The translations under genes and the position numbers were made by a program. Under the pieces are notes generated by a model. The model was not told where the DNA came from and did no database searches. It was given only the letters and a program-made list of their open reading frames with translations. A DNA stretch of 64,000 bases from Tricholomella constricta (Eukaryota; Basidiomycota; Agaricomycetes; Agaricales; Lyophyllaceae), in contig JAACJP010000013.1 in NCBI GenBank assembly GCA_013368375.1, positions 848,726-912,725 on the forward strand. The letters are read 5' to 3'. Positions 29,366 to 39,974 of this stretch are shown here, piece by piece. Every line of letters starts with the position of its first letter. Positions within the stretch are counted from its first letter, which is position 1.

Positions 29366-32300
29366 ATCCCGGGGTTTATCCGTGGTACGATAGCGGCGCA
29401 GCCGTCCATCAGTATCCCGGAGGTCTACCTTCGTGGCTTCGGTTGATACACCGTTGACCACAACTGTATTTGTCGCGAAATCAAGGATAACTCCATGCTT
29501 TCGCATAAACGGTGTACCGATAATCATATCATATCGGTCAAAGTTTGCTATATCGACATACAGCATTTCTTCAGATCCGTGTGTTTTAACTAACGCATCA
29601 GACCCAAAGTTCACTGTCGAGCGACTTCCAATCGTTCCCAATTGCAGCGTTATTGGCGCGTCCAGCGGGAACACGCGCAATCCCGCTACCTGGGAAAACG
29701 CCGGGGTTATGCCCGTAGTTGTACTACCCGAGTCCCATAGCGTCCACGCGTCGTGTCCGCCTACATTGACATATGTGGCCAAACACTCCTTGTCGTCGCA
29801 CTTATGCACTGGGCGAGCCTTAGCTACTTTCGATGCGCGAAGATGTACTTTGCGCATCTTTACCTGGCGAGTTTCATCCAACGGTAATTCCGTTATCGCA
29901 CTCAGGACTTCAGTCTCGCTGTCTCGGGAGTAGTAGTCATTATCATAGACATCGACCTCAATGAGTTCATCGCTGTCGCTGTCTACCAACGACTCAGGTG
30001 GATTATCCGCTTCATTAGCAGAGGTATGTCCACTCTCGTCATCAGCCTCATTCTCCTGATCCATTTCCGAATCATCGTCCTCTTCATCAACTGCGGTCCG
30101 AGCTGCTCGTATCTGAGCACGCACGGGGTACGGTTTCTGTTTACATTCTCTCGAGTAATGACCTTTCTTTCTGCATTTGTAGCAGATGACATCTGCTGCT
30201 GGTGACGGATTCGGTGTTGGAGATGAATGCAGTTGGGGGCGTTCCAACTGTCTATTGGGTGGCGCACCCGAGTTCGGGTCGGGGCGTGCTTGCACTCCCA
30301 CCTTTCCTCCTCGTCCACGCAGTGGCGTCGCCACCACTCTCGCGTGTAGTCCTCCAGCTAAGGCGGACTTGCGAATGAAAGTGGTACCGATTCGCCCACC
30401 TCCGCGGGGCCTCGAAGATGTTACTTCGGGATTCCGGCGCGAACGACGGCGTGAGTTTCGAGCAAGGTAGTGCGCAGCTGTCTTAGAGGCAGACTCATAC
30501 GCCTTCGCCTCGGAGACAAACTCATCGACTGTATTTATCTCAGGTGACAATCCACCTTCCTTAATTAGGGCGACGAGCATATCTTTGGGTATACCTTCCA
30601 GGAAGGTATCACGCACGGTGTATTCGTCTGGGAACACAGCCATATTTTGTGCGTGGTCCATGAGCTCGTCATAAAACCCTTGGACTCCGATGCTCTCATT
30701 ATAAGTAGCATCATAGAAGTCCTCTCGTGCATCCTGCATTGTTGACGGCTGTACAAAGCGATCATACAATCCAAGAATGACGTCTTCAAACGTCCAATGA
30801 CGTTGACGACGGTTTACATGAACGACGTGGCGCTGGTACCATGTCTTAGCTTCTCCTCTGAGAAACTCTGGTACAACGAGCACGCGTTCACGGTCGCGTT
30901 CGTCGCCACCATACTGGCATGCGGCTAAATGAACGCACACGTCCGTTAGCCACCTTTCAAGGTCGCTAAACTTGGTTCCTCCAGCGTATGGAGTTATAGT
31001 TTTGGACGTGTCAGATCGCCTCAATTTACTACCCTCGGGAAGTTGCAGGCGTGTACCGAGTTGTTCTTCTAGCAGCGCTTTCAAGCGTACATGCATAGAA
31101 TCTCGGTGTTGTTCCACGGCTTCAGCGACTCCAGGGTTTCGGGAAGTTGACCGCACTTGCGGAGGCATCGAGAACCCACGCCCAGGGGTTTCACTTGATC
31201 TACCTGGGTTTCGTGATATAGGGTTCACGACGCTCATTCCCCTACCGCGTCCACGAGCATTGGTAAAATGCGTACGAACTACGGGAGTCTCATGAGGAGG
31301 TCGATCTCTAGCAAATGTTTGCTGTTGATCACGTCCCTGCAGGTGCTCATCGTAGGGGGCACTCTGCACATTATTATCCTGTTCGTGAGGTTGTCCAATC
31401 GACTCGAAATAAATGCTCTTCATTTGGTCGACGGGCTGACGTCCGATAAAGATCACTCCCTGGTCATCGTAAGCCGAATGACCCTGTTGTTGCAAGTCTC
31501 GATCCCGCTCGCGCTGGAGGGCGACTCTGTCTGCCCACGAGTCTGCCATTGGGTATCGACGGGATGCATTCCCAGGGACTTGTATTACAGGCGGTGATGT
31601 CTCAGTTGTGAACCGTAGTGTTTGAGCAGGCGCAGGCCTTTCCTCAATCGGTTTGACGCCGTCGTGTGTTTCATCCACACGATCCTCGACTTTTACATGC
31701 GTGGTGAGCACAGGGCCGATGCTGTCGGCTGCTTGTGTTGTTCCTACTGTTGCTTGCGGGGCTTTTGGTGTCGAAGACCTCGATGCTTCCAAGACAGTGG
31801 CCATAGAATAGTTATCTATTTCGAAGCGAATGCCTTCGATAACTAGCTTTACAAATTCGATACTGTTCGTATCAGGCTCCGTGTCCATGATCGCACAGTG
31901 TACGTAGGCGGAGCCTAGCGCGTTCTCATTCATCTGAGTACGTCGACTAGCGTCTGGGACCATCGACTGGTATTCTGACCAGTAGAGGTGCACCTGACGC
32001 TTGAGGAGGGGCGAGAACCTGAAGATGTTCAGGGTCCCGTTGTCCGATTCTGCCGTCGAGCTGACAGGCGATAACGCCCGTCGTCGAAGGTACGCACTCG
32101 TAACCGACTGGTTATCCATGTTGGTGTGTACCGGGGCTTGTACCGAAGACTGTGGCACAGCAGTGGGGGCCGGGGAGGCGGCGTACGCGGCGTACGCTTG
32201 TTGCAGAGCCAATCGTACAGGGCCATCGTCCGATGCATGTCTAAGACTCGCATCTGCAGCAGTTTCGACCCCCAGAGTGCCTAACCTTGCGGCTGGGCGC

Positions 32301-32506
32301 TCTGTGGCGTGCATTGATAGTAGCTCCAGGCTACTTACCGCTGTTGGTCCCTCTGCTGCTGCTACACCTTGCCCGACTTCGTCCGAACGACGTTGAGGCG
32401 GCACATAGGCTATAGGAGGTCGCGGTACTGGCGGATCGACGATAGATTGTATCGTTGGTGTGTTTTCAGAGCTGGTAGCGCTCGGTGGCGCTCGGTTTGG
32501 ATCCAT
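29363..32506 (-). CDS. Ty3-B Gag with C-terminal aspartic protease
   Basis: ATG at 32506, 115 nt inside the 5' LTR boundary; 1,047 residues. The N-terminus is Pro/Ser/Ala-rich. A capsid-like region lies around residues 500-680 (FSDLERWLTDVC, VILGLYDRFVQPS). A canonical CX2CX4HX4C zinc knuckle (CYKCRKKGHYSREC) follows, then an acidic stretch, then a retropepsin-like domain with the D-S-G triad (LWDSGSTTTG) and the family-typical IIGTPFMRKHG. Capsid blocks match Ty3-A Gag. It ends TGA CTC and is probably extended into Pol. Confidence 0.93.
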   Translation of the reverse strand: MDPNRAPPSATSSENTPTIQSIVDPPVPRPPIAYVPPQRRSDEVGQGVAAAEGPTAVSSLELLSMHATERPAARLGTLGVETAADASLRHASDDGPVRLALQQAYAAYAASPAPTAVPQSSVQAPVHTNMDNQSVTSAYLRRRALSPVSSTAESDNGTLNIFRFSPLLKRQVHLYWSEYQSMVPDASRRTQMNENALGSAYVHCAIMDTEPDTNSIEFVKLVIEGIRFEIDNYSMATVLEASRSSTPKAPQATVGTTQAADSIGPVLTTHVKVEDRVDETHDGVKPIEERPAPAQTLRFTTETSPPVIQVPGNASRRYPMADSWADRVALQRERDRDLQQQGHSAYDDQGVIFIGRQPVDQMKSIYFESIGQPHEQDNNVQSAPYDEHLQGRDQQQTFARDRPPHETPVVRTHFTNARGRGRGMSVVNPISRNPGRSSETPGRGFSMPPQVRSTSRNPGVAEAVEQHRDSMHVRLKALLEEQLGTRLQLPEGSKLRRSDTSKTITPYAGGTKFSDLERWLTDVCVHLAACQYGGDERDRERVLVVPEFLRGEAKTWYQRHVVHVNRRQRHWTFEDVILGLYDRFVQPSTMQDAREDFYDATYNESIGVQGFYDELMDHAQNMAVFPDEYTVRDTFLEGIPKDMLVALIKEGGLSPEINTVDEFVSEAKAYESASKTAAHYLARNSRRRSRRNPEVTSSRPRGGGRIGTTFIRKSALAGGLHARVVATPLRGRGGKVGVQARPDPNSGAPPNRQLERPQLHSSPTPNPSPAADVICYKCRKKGHYSRECKQKPYPVRAQIRAARTAVDEEDDDSEMDQENEADDESGHTSANEADNPPESLVDSDSDELIEVDVYDNDYYSRDSETEVLSAITELPLDETRQVKMRKVHLRASKVAKARPVHKCDDKECLATYVNVGGHDAWTLWDSGSTTTGITPAFSQVAGLRVFPLDAPITLQLGTIGSRSTVNFGSDALVKTHGSEEMLYVDIANFDRYDMIIGTPFMRKHGVILDFATNTVVVNGVSTEATKVDLRDTDGRLRRYRTTDKPRD

Positions 32507-32620
32507 CGCAGATAGACCTTCGTTTCAGGGTTGTGGTGATGGTGATGGCGCTGATAAGCGAGTCGACGTCGAAGATAGAGAGCAGTTAAGCAGATAGCAA
32601 AGCTGGGTAGCTTAAAAAAG

Positions 32621-32854
32621 TGTAACGGTTGTACGGGGTTGGGGGATCCTTGCGAGACACCAGACACGTTAAGCTAGACCAATCTGTGGGATTCTGCTAA
32701 GTACGTGTACAGGGTGAAGGTGCAAAGGATTATCTAAGCATAAACTGTACAGGACATTTATATACACATAACAAAGATGGTCGTGCATTACCAGAAGGTA
32801 ATGCCAAACAGGTCGCGTCTCAATATAGACGTATTGTAACGCGCCGTCGTTACA
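32621..32854 (-). repeat. Ty3-B 5' LTR
   Basis: 234 bp. The functional promoter LTR for the minus-strand transcript; TATATAAA at 32764-32757. Followed inside the element by CTTTTTTAAGC, which resembles GTTTTTTAAAC at the same place in Ty3-A. Confidence 0.96.
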
Positions 32855-35800
32855 GAGGAGGAGGATTGGACCGACGACCTTCCATCGGATCAGCGACGGC
32901 GGGGATGAGTTTCACGACGTGGAAGACTGGGTGGATGCGCTTCATGGACTGAGGCAGCAGGAGGCGGTATGCGAGCGGGCCGACTCGCCTTTGCACGACA
33001 AAAGGGCCAAGGTAGCGATGCGACAATTTCTTAGATGGTCGGGTCGTAGAAATGTCGGTCGCGTCCAAGTACACCTTGTCGCCAGGCTGGTAGTCGGGCG
33101 TTGGGGCGTGTCGCTGGTTGTAGTACCGCTCCATGTCGTCTTTGGCCTTTGAGAGCGCTGCCTTGGCTTCTTCCTGTGCTTCCTTCATGCGCTCCACAAA
33201 CTCGTCGGCCGACTCGTTCTTGGAAGCGCCCCGACGTGGCTCAAAGCCCATGCGTGGATGCCGACCAGTGTCGAGCAGGAAGGGGGTCTGCTGCGTCGCC
33301 GAATGTACATGGTTGTTGTAACTGAATTCGGCATCGGGCAAGAGGTCCTCCCAGTCGTTCTGACGCTCATTGCAGAAGACCCGCAAGAACTGTTCCAGCT
33401 CCTGGTTGACGCGTTCGGTCTGTCTGTCGGTCTGCGGGTGGTACGCCGTCGAAGCCGACAGCTTGATACCCAGGAGTCGGTACAGTTCGCGCGTGAATTC
33501 GGTGACGAACTGTGGACCTCGATCGGAGACAAAGGCATCTGGTAGACCGTGGAGCTTCCAGACGTGGCGCCGGTAGAGGTTCGCAGCCCCCAAAGCCGAA
33601 CAAGTCGTGTGCGACGCAATGAAGTGCGCGCGTTTTCCGACCGAATCCACGATGTTCATGATCGCGTCGTGGCCATTGGACTCGGGGAGTTCGGTGATGA
33701 AGTCGACCGACACGACATTCCATCGACCTTCGGGAATGGGGAGCGGCTGCAGCTGTCCGACGGGGAGTTGGCGGCGGGGTTTCGTGCGCAAGCACATGTC
33801 GCAGGTGCTGGTGTAGGAACCGATGAAGCGCGACATCTGGGGCCACCAGTAGTTGCGCGACACCAGCTCTAACGTCTTCCAGCGACCTGGGTGACCGGCG
33901 ACCTTGGAGTCGTGGTGGTGCTCCACGATGCGTCGGCGGAGGTCAGGAACGTTCGGGACATAGATCCGTCCACGGAACGTGAGCAGACCGCCTTCCTCTC
34001 CCCACTCGCCAAAGCGAAGGGAGCGACCGGCGATCTTAGATGCCCTGACCAGTTGCGCCGCTTGCGCGACCGCATCCTCCTGTGCACCATCGCGGTTGCC
34101 CTTGCGAATTGCCTTCAGCACGTCATCCTCTTCTCCGACCAATACAAGACCTTCAGTCGCACGAACCGCGAAGAACTCGGGTTTGAGCAGTACGATGTCG
34201 GCGTTGTCAGCACTTCCGTCGCCATGGTCGGAGCGGCGCGATAACGCGTCGGGCTTGCCCATGCTACGGCCAGGACGGTGGTGGAGGGCGAAGTCGAAGT
34301 TAGCGAGGTAGAGCGACCATCGGGCTTGACGCCGATTGAGTTTCTTCGCGGTGAGGAAGTACTCAAGGTTCTTGTGGTCGGTCCAGATCTCCACCTTGTG
34401 CTTTGCGCCTTCTACGAAGTGTCGCCACTCCTACAGAGACCGGATGATCGCTAGCATCTCCTTGTCATGGATCTCGTAGTTCCGCTCGACGGCGTTCAAG
34501 CTCTTTGAGTAGAACGCGACGGGGTGCCATTTACCGTCGGACGGCGACTCTTGCGACAGGACCGCGCCCGTTGCGAAGTCAGATGAATCGGCTTCGATGC
34601 GGTACGGTCGGTCGTCGTCAGGGAACACGAGAACGGGCCCCGATGTGATCGCCGACTTCAGAAGGCCAAAGGCCGACTGCTCCGACTCTCCCCATCGCCA
34701 GGCGACGTCCTTGCCCGTCAGATCGAACAGGGGTCGGGCGTGATGCGAGAAGTCCTGGATGAACCGTCGGTAGAAGTTAGTGAAGCCTAGGAAGGCTTGC
34801 ACTTCCTTCTTGTTCTTCGGCGCTGGCCATTCCAACACTCCAGCGACCTTAACAGGGTCCATCTCCGCTTGCCCTTGCGAAATGATCAGCCCCAGATACT
34901 CGATCTTGGTCTGTTCGAATTCGCATTTCTCGGGCTTTAAGAACAACTGATGTTCGCGGAGTCGGTCCAGTACCAATCGCACGACCCGACGGTGTTCCTC
35001 TAGAGTCTTGGTATAAATCAAGATGTCGTCGAGGTACACGCAAACAACACCTTCGGCGATCAGATCGCGAAAAATATCATTCATCATGGTCTGAAATGTG
35101 GCGGGGCTGTTCGTGAGGCCAAAGAACATGACGAGCGGCTCGAAGAGACCGCGGTTCGTCCGAAACGCTGCCTTCCACTCGTCGCCTTCCTTGATCCGAA
35201 CATTGTTGTACCCCCATCGGACGTCCAGCTTGGTGAAGTACCGCGCGCCGCGAAGGTTATTCACCAGTTCGCTAATGAGGGGCAGCGGGTATCGGTTCTT
35301 CACCGTGAGCGCATTGAGCGTCCGATAGTCCTGTACCAGGCGGAGCGACCCGTCCTTCTTCTTGATGAAGAAGACCGGTGATGCCATGGGCAACTTGGAC
35401 GGTCGGATACGACCCGTCTCGAGATTCTCTTTGAGGAACACGTCGAGTTCAACCTGTTCCGCCGGTGACAGCGGGTAGACCTTCGTGCCGGTTGGTGACG
35501 CGCCCGGCTCCAGTTCGATCGCATGGTCCCATTGCTTGCGCTCTGGGAGCTCATCGAACGCAACTTTGGAGAAGACATCTTCAAAGTCGTGGAGGTGGGT
35601 GGGTACGGCGTCGCGGAACGTTTTGGGCACGGAGTTAGCAGTGTGCGCTTCCGCAAGTCGCTGCGATGTCGTTTGGCTGGCCCGAATATGTTCGGCGGTC
35701 GGGGTCGGATGGATCGCGGTCGCGAAGATGCGATCGCCATTCAGGAAGCTCTCCGTCAGGAAGTCGTCGGACTCTGGGTCGGGTTCCTCCAGGATCGGAG

Positions 35801-36611
35801 TGTAGGGGAGGAACTCGTCGTCATCAGAGTCGTCCTCCACGTATGGATTGGTCGGGGCCCGCAGGTCAGGCTCAATCGTCGGGATGCCATCGGCTCGACA
35901 GGCACGGATTGCTGCGCGCACTTTGGTACGTGCGCGCCGATCGGCTTTGACCTCATCCTTGCAGGTGTCGCACTGCATCGGACAGCGACTCATCTTCACC
36001 TCTTTGGTCTCCCAGTCGATCTCAGGGTTGTGGTTTTTAAGCCAGTTGAACCCGAGGATCATGTCGTGCTTGCCTAACTGGGTGACCCCGAAGACGGCTC
36101 GTTCGGTATGACCATTGTATCGCAAGACAGCTTCTACGATGCAAGAGACCGAACCGCCTTCGTTGAGGGTGCCGTCTACGTTGTAAACTGGGGATGGCCG
36201 ACTAAGCACCTTGGTCGTGAGTTTGTGTTTCTCGACGAAAGCGATATTGAGAAAGCTGCCGGTCGCTCCGCTGTCCACTAGCGCAGTGACGGCGTGCGAC
36301 TCCTGGGTGTCGGTGGTCTCCAGTTCAACGTTGAGCCACAGGGATCTGGGGCAGGGGGAGGCAGCGGCGATGAAGCGACTAGGAAGTCGCTTTTCCCAGC
36401 GGGGTAGGCCACGACGCGACGGAGCGATCGGCTTTGCGACTGCGATCGGTGTCGTTGGGTCGGAGGGGTTTTGTACGTCTTTGTCGGTCGGTTCACTCGT
36501 AGGAATAGCAGCAATAATAGGTGTATTGGCATATTCTACGGACAGTGGAGCGAACCGATTACGACTAGACAACGGGGGCGTACGTTCCACCCGTTGTGCG
36601 ATTAAAAACCC
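32855..36611 (-). pseudogene. Ty3-C pol: protease, RT, RNase H, integrase (TAG in RNase H, C-terminus displaced)
   Basis: The pol frame opens in the -1 frame at the gag stop (36605) and has a GTG-initiated run from 36590. Domains: retropepsin (LVDSGATGSF), reverse transcriptase (FIKKKDGSLRLVQDYR, FFGLTNSPATF, VYLDDILIYT), RNase H (IEADSSDFATGAVLSQ), HHCC zinc domain (HHDSKVAGHPGRWKTLELVSR to CDMCLRTKP), integrase core (VDFITELPES, VSDRGPQF, QTERVNQE). An in-frame TAG at 34433-34431 interrupts RNase H between IIRSL and EWRHFVEG. Ty3-B separates the chromodomain (22031-22319). This copy cannot make full Pol. Confidence 0.93.
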
Positions 36612-37845
36612 TCCTCAGCGTCGGAGGTGCCCGCGTCGGCCGACGATGGAGTCTGGTCGGCGGGAACTGCGTCTTTGCGGGCTAGACGCTCCATGATGAG
36701 CGCCTCCAGCTCGTCGTCGAGCATGTGGCGCACGTCCCAGCGCAAGGGACAGTCACGCGAGTAGTGACCCTTCTTCTTGCACCGGAAGCAGTGGTCGTCG
36801 GCAGGTGCGACCCGGTCGCGCATCCGATCGACATCCATCGGGACGCCCTGGGGGAGCGGCCTAGGGGCTGGTGCGATGGGAGCGCGAGGGGCGGGAGGGG
36901 CAGAAGCGGGAGTGGGAATGGGAGTGGGGGCAGTAGCGAACGCCCATCGTGCGGCTACGGCGGTGTTTGGGCGGCCGTCCGGCGCCTTTGTCGGGACCAT
37001 CCGACGGTGGAAGTCGTCCTCCGACCTCATGATGAAGTCTTGAGAACGGGCGATCCTCAGCCACTCCTCAATCTTCTGTCGTGCGGGCGACCCGTGGTGA
37101 TGCTTCCAAGTCGCCTCGAAAGCTTTGGGTCCATGCCCCGACGGAATTTGAGGACCAGGTGGCGCCCATCGGGGTAGCCTGCCTTGACCCACAGGGATCG
37201 GAACGAGTCGATGTACTCGTCGATCGACCGACCGTTCTGGAAGTACGCCGTCGACTCCAAGATGAGCGCGGCATCAGCGACTTCGTCGAAGAGGAAGAAC
37301 TCGCCGCGGAAGGTGTCTTCGAAGTCCTTCCAGGCGGGAAAGACGTCCTTGGCGGTTCCGAACTGGAACACCCGACTGACGAAGTCGGCGGCTCGTCCGT
37401 GCTGCATGTACGACAGCACCCATACGATTCGGGCGTGGTCGTTGGCGAAACTTCCCCCGCACAAGGAGAAGTAGAGGTTGCAGGCGTTCCAGAACGCGCG
37501 ACCGCCTGACCGGGCGCCGTCGTAAATGGGAGGGGGCGACAGTCGGAGGTGGTGCGATCCTGATTGCGGAGCGCCTGGCAGCAGAGGGGTCGTCGCAGGC
37601 GACGGAGGGATTGTCTCAGGCGGCGGAGGGGTCGTGTCTGCTTCGGGAGCAGCGGGGGTGGGATTGGGGGGTGTCCCCGACATGAGTTTTTCGAAAAGAG
37701 CGGAGAGGCGGTCCATAGAGGCCGAGTTGGATGTGTTGGAGGCGGAGAGAGCCGAAATCGTGGCTTCCATATTCGCCAACCGCTCCTCCGTCGTGAGGAA
37801 GGGAGAGAACGGTCGTTCGAGCGGCATGTCACCAAATTCGGACAT
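36602..37845 (-). pseudogene. Ty3-C gag with an internal frameshift
   Basis: The first part (ATG 37845 to about 37085) covers a Pro/Thr-rich N-terminus and a capsid-like domain (FWNACNLYFSLCGGSF, VLKFRRGMDPKL). The second part, in another frame (about 37080 to 36602), holds the rest of capsid (EEWLRIARSQDF) and a canonical zinc knuckle (CFRCKKKGHYSRDC), ending TAA at 36604-36602. The frames cross near 37075-37090, between GRPHD in the first and KIEEW in the second. Loss of one base (or gain of two) explains it. No slippery sequence is apparent there, so I read it as a mutation. Confidence 0.85.
36605..36611 (-). promoter_or_regulatory. Candidate -1 frameshift heptamer GGGTTTT at the Ty3-C gag/pol junction
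   Basis: On the minus strand the last gag codons read GAG GGT TTT TAA. G GGT TTT fits X XXY YYZ, and the -1 frame from there is open into protease and RT. The heptamer abuts the gag stop. Confidence 0.55.
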
Positions 37846-37971
37846 CTCGAAACGGGACTGGGCGGGCGATCAGAGCGAGCGCGCGTTGGACGGTCGCGTG
37901 TAGCAGACGCGTGTTTCGGCGCGGAAGCTGGTCGGTCGGCTTCGTCGGGTTTCTAAGAGACACTATTCTGC

Positions 37972-38445
37972 TGTTAGGGCGACCTTTAGAGCAGAGCTTA
38001 GTCGTACTGGCAAAGGGGAATCCAAAGTTATATTGATGTACTGTAACGAGGTAAATAAGGCTTACCTGGCAAAGGGGAATCCAAAGAGAATAGTGTAAAG
38101 GATTCCCAGATGCCAGGGGGCCGGCTATATACAAGTGTGATACATGAGGGCAGGCTCTCCATAGTGTACTGTACATGTGATAATAACGACATGTGATAAC
38201 CATGACAGGTGATAATGATGAGCGGGTTCCGGATGCTGTCTGATGGTAACCGTCGTCGGGATGTCAGGTGATCGGGAATATGAACAGGGAAACAAGGGGA
38301 ATGACAGGAAGTGAGTAAGGTAAATATGTACACCGACGCTTGGGTCAGAGCGTCGGGGTCGGGATCGCGATCGGTCAGGAGCGAGCGCACGTGCCGGGGA
38401 ACAGTTGGTGAGCGTCGGAGGTCGTGAACGGGTGTTCCCCTAACA
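37972..38445 (-). repeat. Ty3-C 5' LTR
   Basis: 474 bp, identical by eye to 21557-22030; followed by the target duplication GATGT at 38446-38450. Confidence 0.95.
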
Positions 38446-39426
38446 GATGTCGTGTTCGACTATCTTGTTCGTGAGGTTGAGGCTGTTGTTGTTGCTCCAA
38501 GGATTGGTAGTTCGAGGGACCCTCAAAGATGCTGTGTCAAATCATCGAAAATCTAGATTGCAAAGAAGATTCACCTGGGTAGTTGTTGATCTCTGCTCTC
38601 TCTCTTGGCGTTCCCGCTCTCGACGTCTGCGTTGCGCCAAGGACCGGGCATTGGGCTGCAACACGGACAGTAAATCCCTCTGGCATGTAAATAGTGGAAG
38701 GGAACAAACATACCTGCGATGCTGGTGTTTGGTTTTCGGATCCAGGGGCAGTTGGACGTGGTGTTGGGAATGGTGCAGGAGTGGCATTGGTAGAAAGGTC
38801 TTGGAGAGGATGGTGTCCGGTGGAGGCAGAAAGACGCTGTCGTCGACTATTTTCGCATTCCTCGTTCTCGCGCTGAGAGCGCAGAGCGACGCGTCGCTGA
38901 CGTCGATGATTCTCTTCATCCGCTTCAAATGGCCTAAAAAAATATCTTGTGAGTTTACGGCAGGTCCTATTACTGAGGAAAACACATACATGGATGTCTA
39001 TCAGAATGAAGTGTGTTGTTTGATGTAGAGGGAAGGAGGGCTGACGCGACGAAGAAATAAGTGTTCTCGAAACCTCGGGTGTCGACGCGTGCCATTTAGG
39101 CGCGTCACCAAAAGGCCAGCATTTCTTGGGATCCTGAGTTGATGTGCTGCTGTTGTGGTGCCGGGGACCACTGGTCTGCTTTATCTTTGCCTTGGGAAGA
39201 TAATAGATGCAAAATTAAATTATCTACTGACTACGACAGATGTGATTGATTGTAATGGGAGGGGGGAGAAAAGCGTTGGCAAATGTTGCGGCTGGTTATA
39301 TACGACGCGATTGTTTAGGGCAGCCACAATCTAAAATAAAATTCACGTGATATACGGCGGTCAACGGTCCGCTTTATCTTTGTCTTTATGTCTGCCGTGG
39401 GAACCGAGCGTTTTTGTTATAATAGA
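38446..39426 (-). other. Helitron 5' region right of Ty3-C
   Basis: Minus-strand sequence with an Arg/Glu/Gln-rich coding-like run (RRRRERERQEREQRS at about 38650-38595), comparable to a run at about 21490 on the other side of Ty3-C. Such tracts are common near the N-terminus of fungal Helitron proteins. No intact gene. Two related end-like blocks, GGTCNGCTTTATCTTTG...ATAATAGAT, occur at about 39172-39208 and 39367-39427. Both read A|TCTATTAT on the minus strand. Confidence 0.55.
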
Positions 39427-39974
39427 TAATGCTATTATTCCTCATTTCCCTTGCATTTCCCTACTTTCTTTTTATAAATTCCACTCTTAGCCTTTCTGAT
39501 CTGCTCCCGATGTTGGACATGAACAGGAGCCTCGGATTTCTTCTTAGTTCTAATGAGAACCATCACAGCAGGTGTACGTGGAGGAGGGATTGCGGTGCAA
39601 AGTGGCCTATCGTGATCATGAGCAGGGGCTTTGCATCAGTCGTCACGACATCATCACAGTCAGTCACTGCAGCGTCACATCCTGAGTTGCGTGGGACAGT
39701 AACTGCGCGACTCAGCGGTACTTCCGAAGTGAGCTACTTTGGCCCAAACTATAGTTCTGGCGTTCCCGAACACGGCCTAAGTACTTCACCGTGTGTCAGT
39801 GTGTTATTTTCCATAAGGCTGTAGATATTAAGATTAAATATTCCTTCGCTGCGTGTGCTCTGCTATACAGTACATTGTGTTCGGTCATTATCATAAAATT
39901 TCTCTGCAAAATACGTATTAGTACCACCAATACTGGCCAGTAAAGCGACTTCCAATGTATGCATCATATATTAT
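39427..39974. other. Flank right of the Helitron, no gene supported
   Basis: A plus-strand ORF of 131 codons at 39429-39824 has no recognisable motif, and its composition does not stand out. I do not call it a gene. Confidence 0.4.

Larger units (their letters stand above)
22320..32854 (-). mobile_element. Ty3-B, apparently intact chromovirus with third ORF, nested in Ty3-C
   Basis: LTRs 22320-22553 and 32621-32854 (234 bp, identical by eye) run TGTAAC to GTTACA. The 5-bp target duplication GAGGA lies at 22315-22319 and 32855-32859. On the minus strand: gag-protease (32506-29363), pol (29362-25496), ORF3 (25482-22708), hairpin and polypurine tract. All three frames are open and all catalytic motifs I checked are present. 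This copy could be active. Total length is 10,535 bp. Confidence 0.96.
21557..38445 (-). mobile_element. Ty3-C, Ty3/gypsy chromovirus inserted in the Helitron and interrupted by Ty3-B
   Basis: LTRs at 21557-22030 and 37972-38445 (474 bp each, identical by eye) start TGTTAG and end CTAACA, flanked by the target duplication GATGT (21552-21556 and 38446-38450). On the minus strand the order is gag, protease-RT-RNase H-integrase-chromodomain, polypurine tract, LTR. Ty3-B splits pol just before the chromodomain. Without Ty3-B the element is about 6.35 kb. Pol differs from Ty3-A/B, including FFGLTNSPATF and VYLDDILIYT motifs, so this is another chromovirus lineage. No ORF3 is present. Confidence 0.95.
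16619..39426 (-). mobile_element. Helitron with Rep/helicase, interrupted by Ty3-C (and Ty3-B within it)
   Basis: The 3' end is clear on the minus strand: a GC-rich hairpin at 16645-16631 (6-bp stem CCGTGC/GCACGG, 3-nt loop), 8 nt, then CTAG at 16622-16619 with T next in the host. The 5' end should be TC preceded by A. The best candidate is at 39426 (TCTATTATAAC), with a second TCTATTATC at 39207. Without Ty3-C the element would be about 5.9 kb, a normal size for an autonomous Helitron. The Rep/helicase gene is broken. The Ty3-C insertion site falls upstream of Rep in a low-complexity Arg/Glu/Gln-rich region that continues at 38446. Confidence 0.82.

Noticed and set aside
37057..37192. A programmed frameshift within Ty3-C gag
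   Set aside because: No X XXY YYZ heptamer in the overlap, and other gag proteins of this type are a single frame; a mutation is simpler.
39429..39824. 131-codon plus-strand ORF next to the Helitron
   Set aside because: No motif, no intron pattern and no sign of coding composition.
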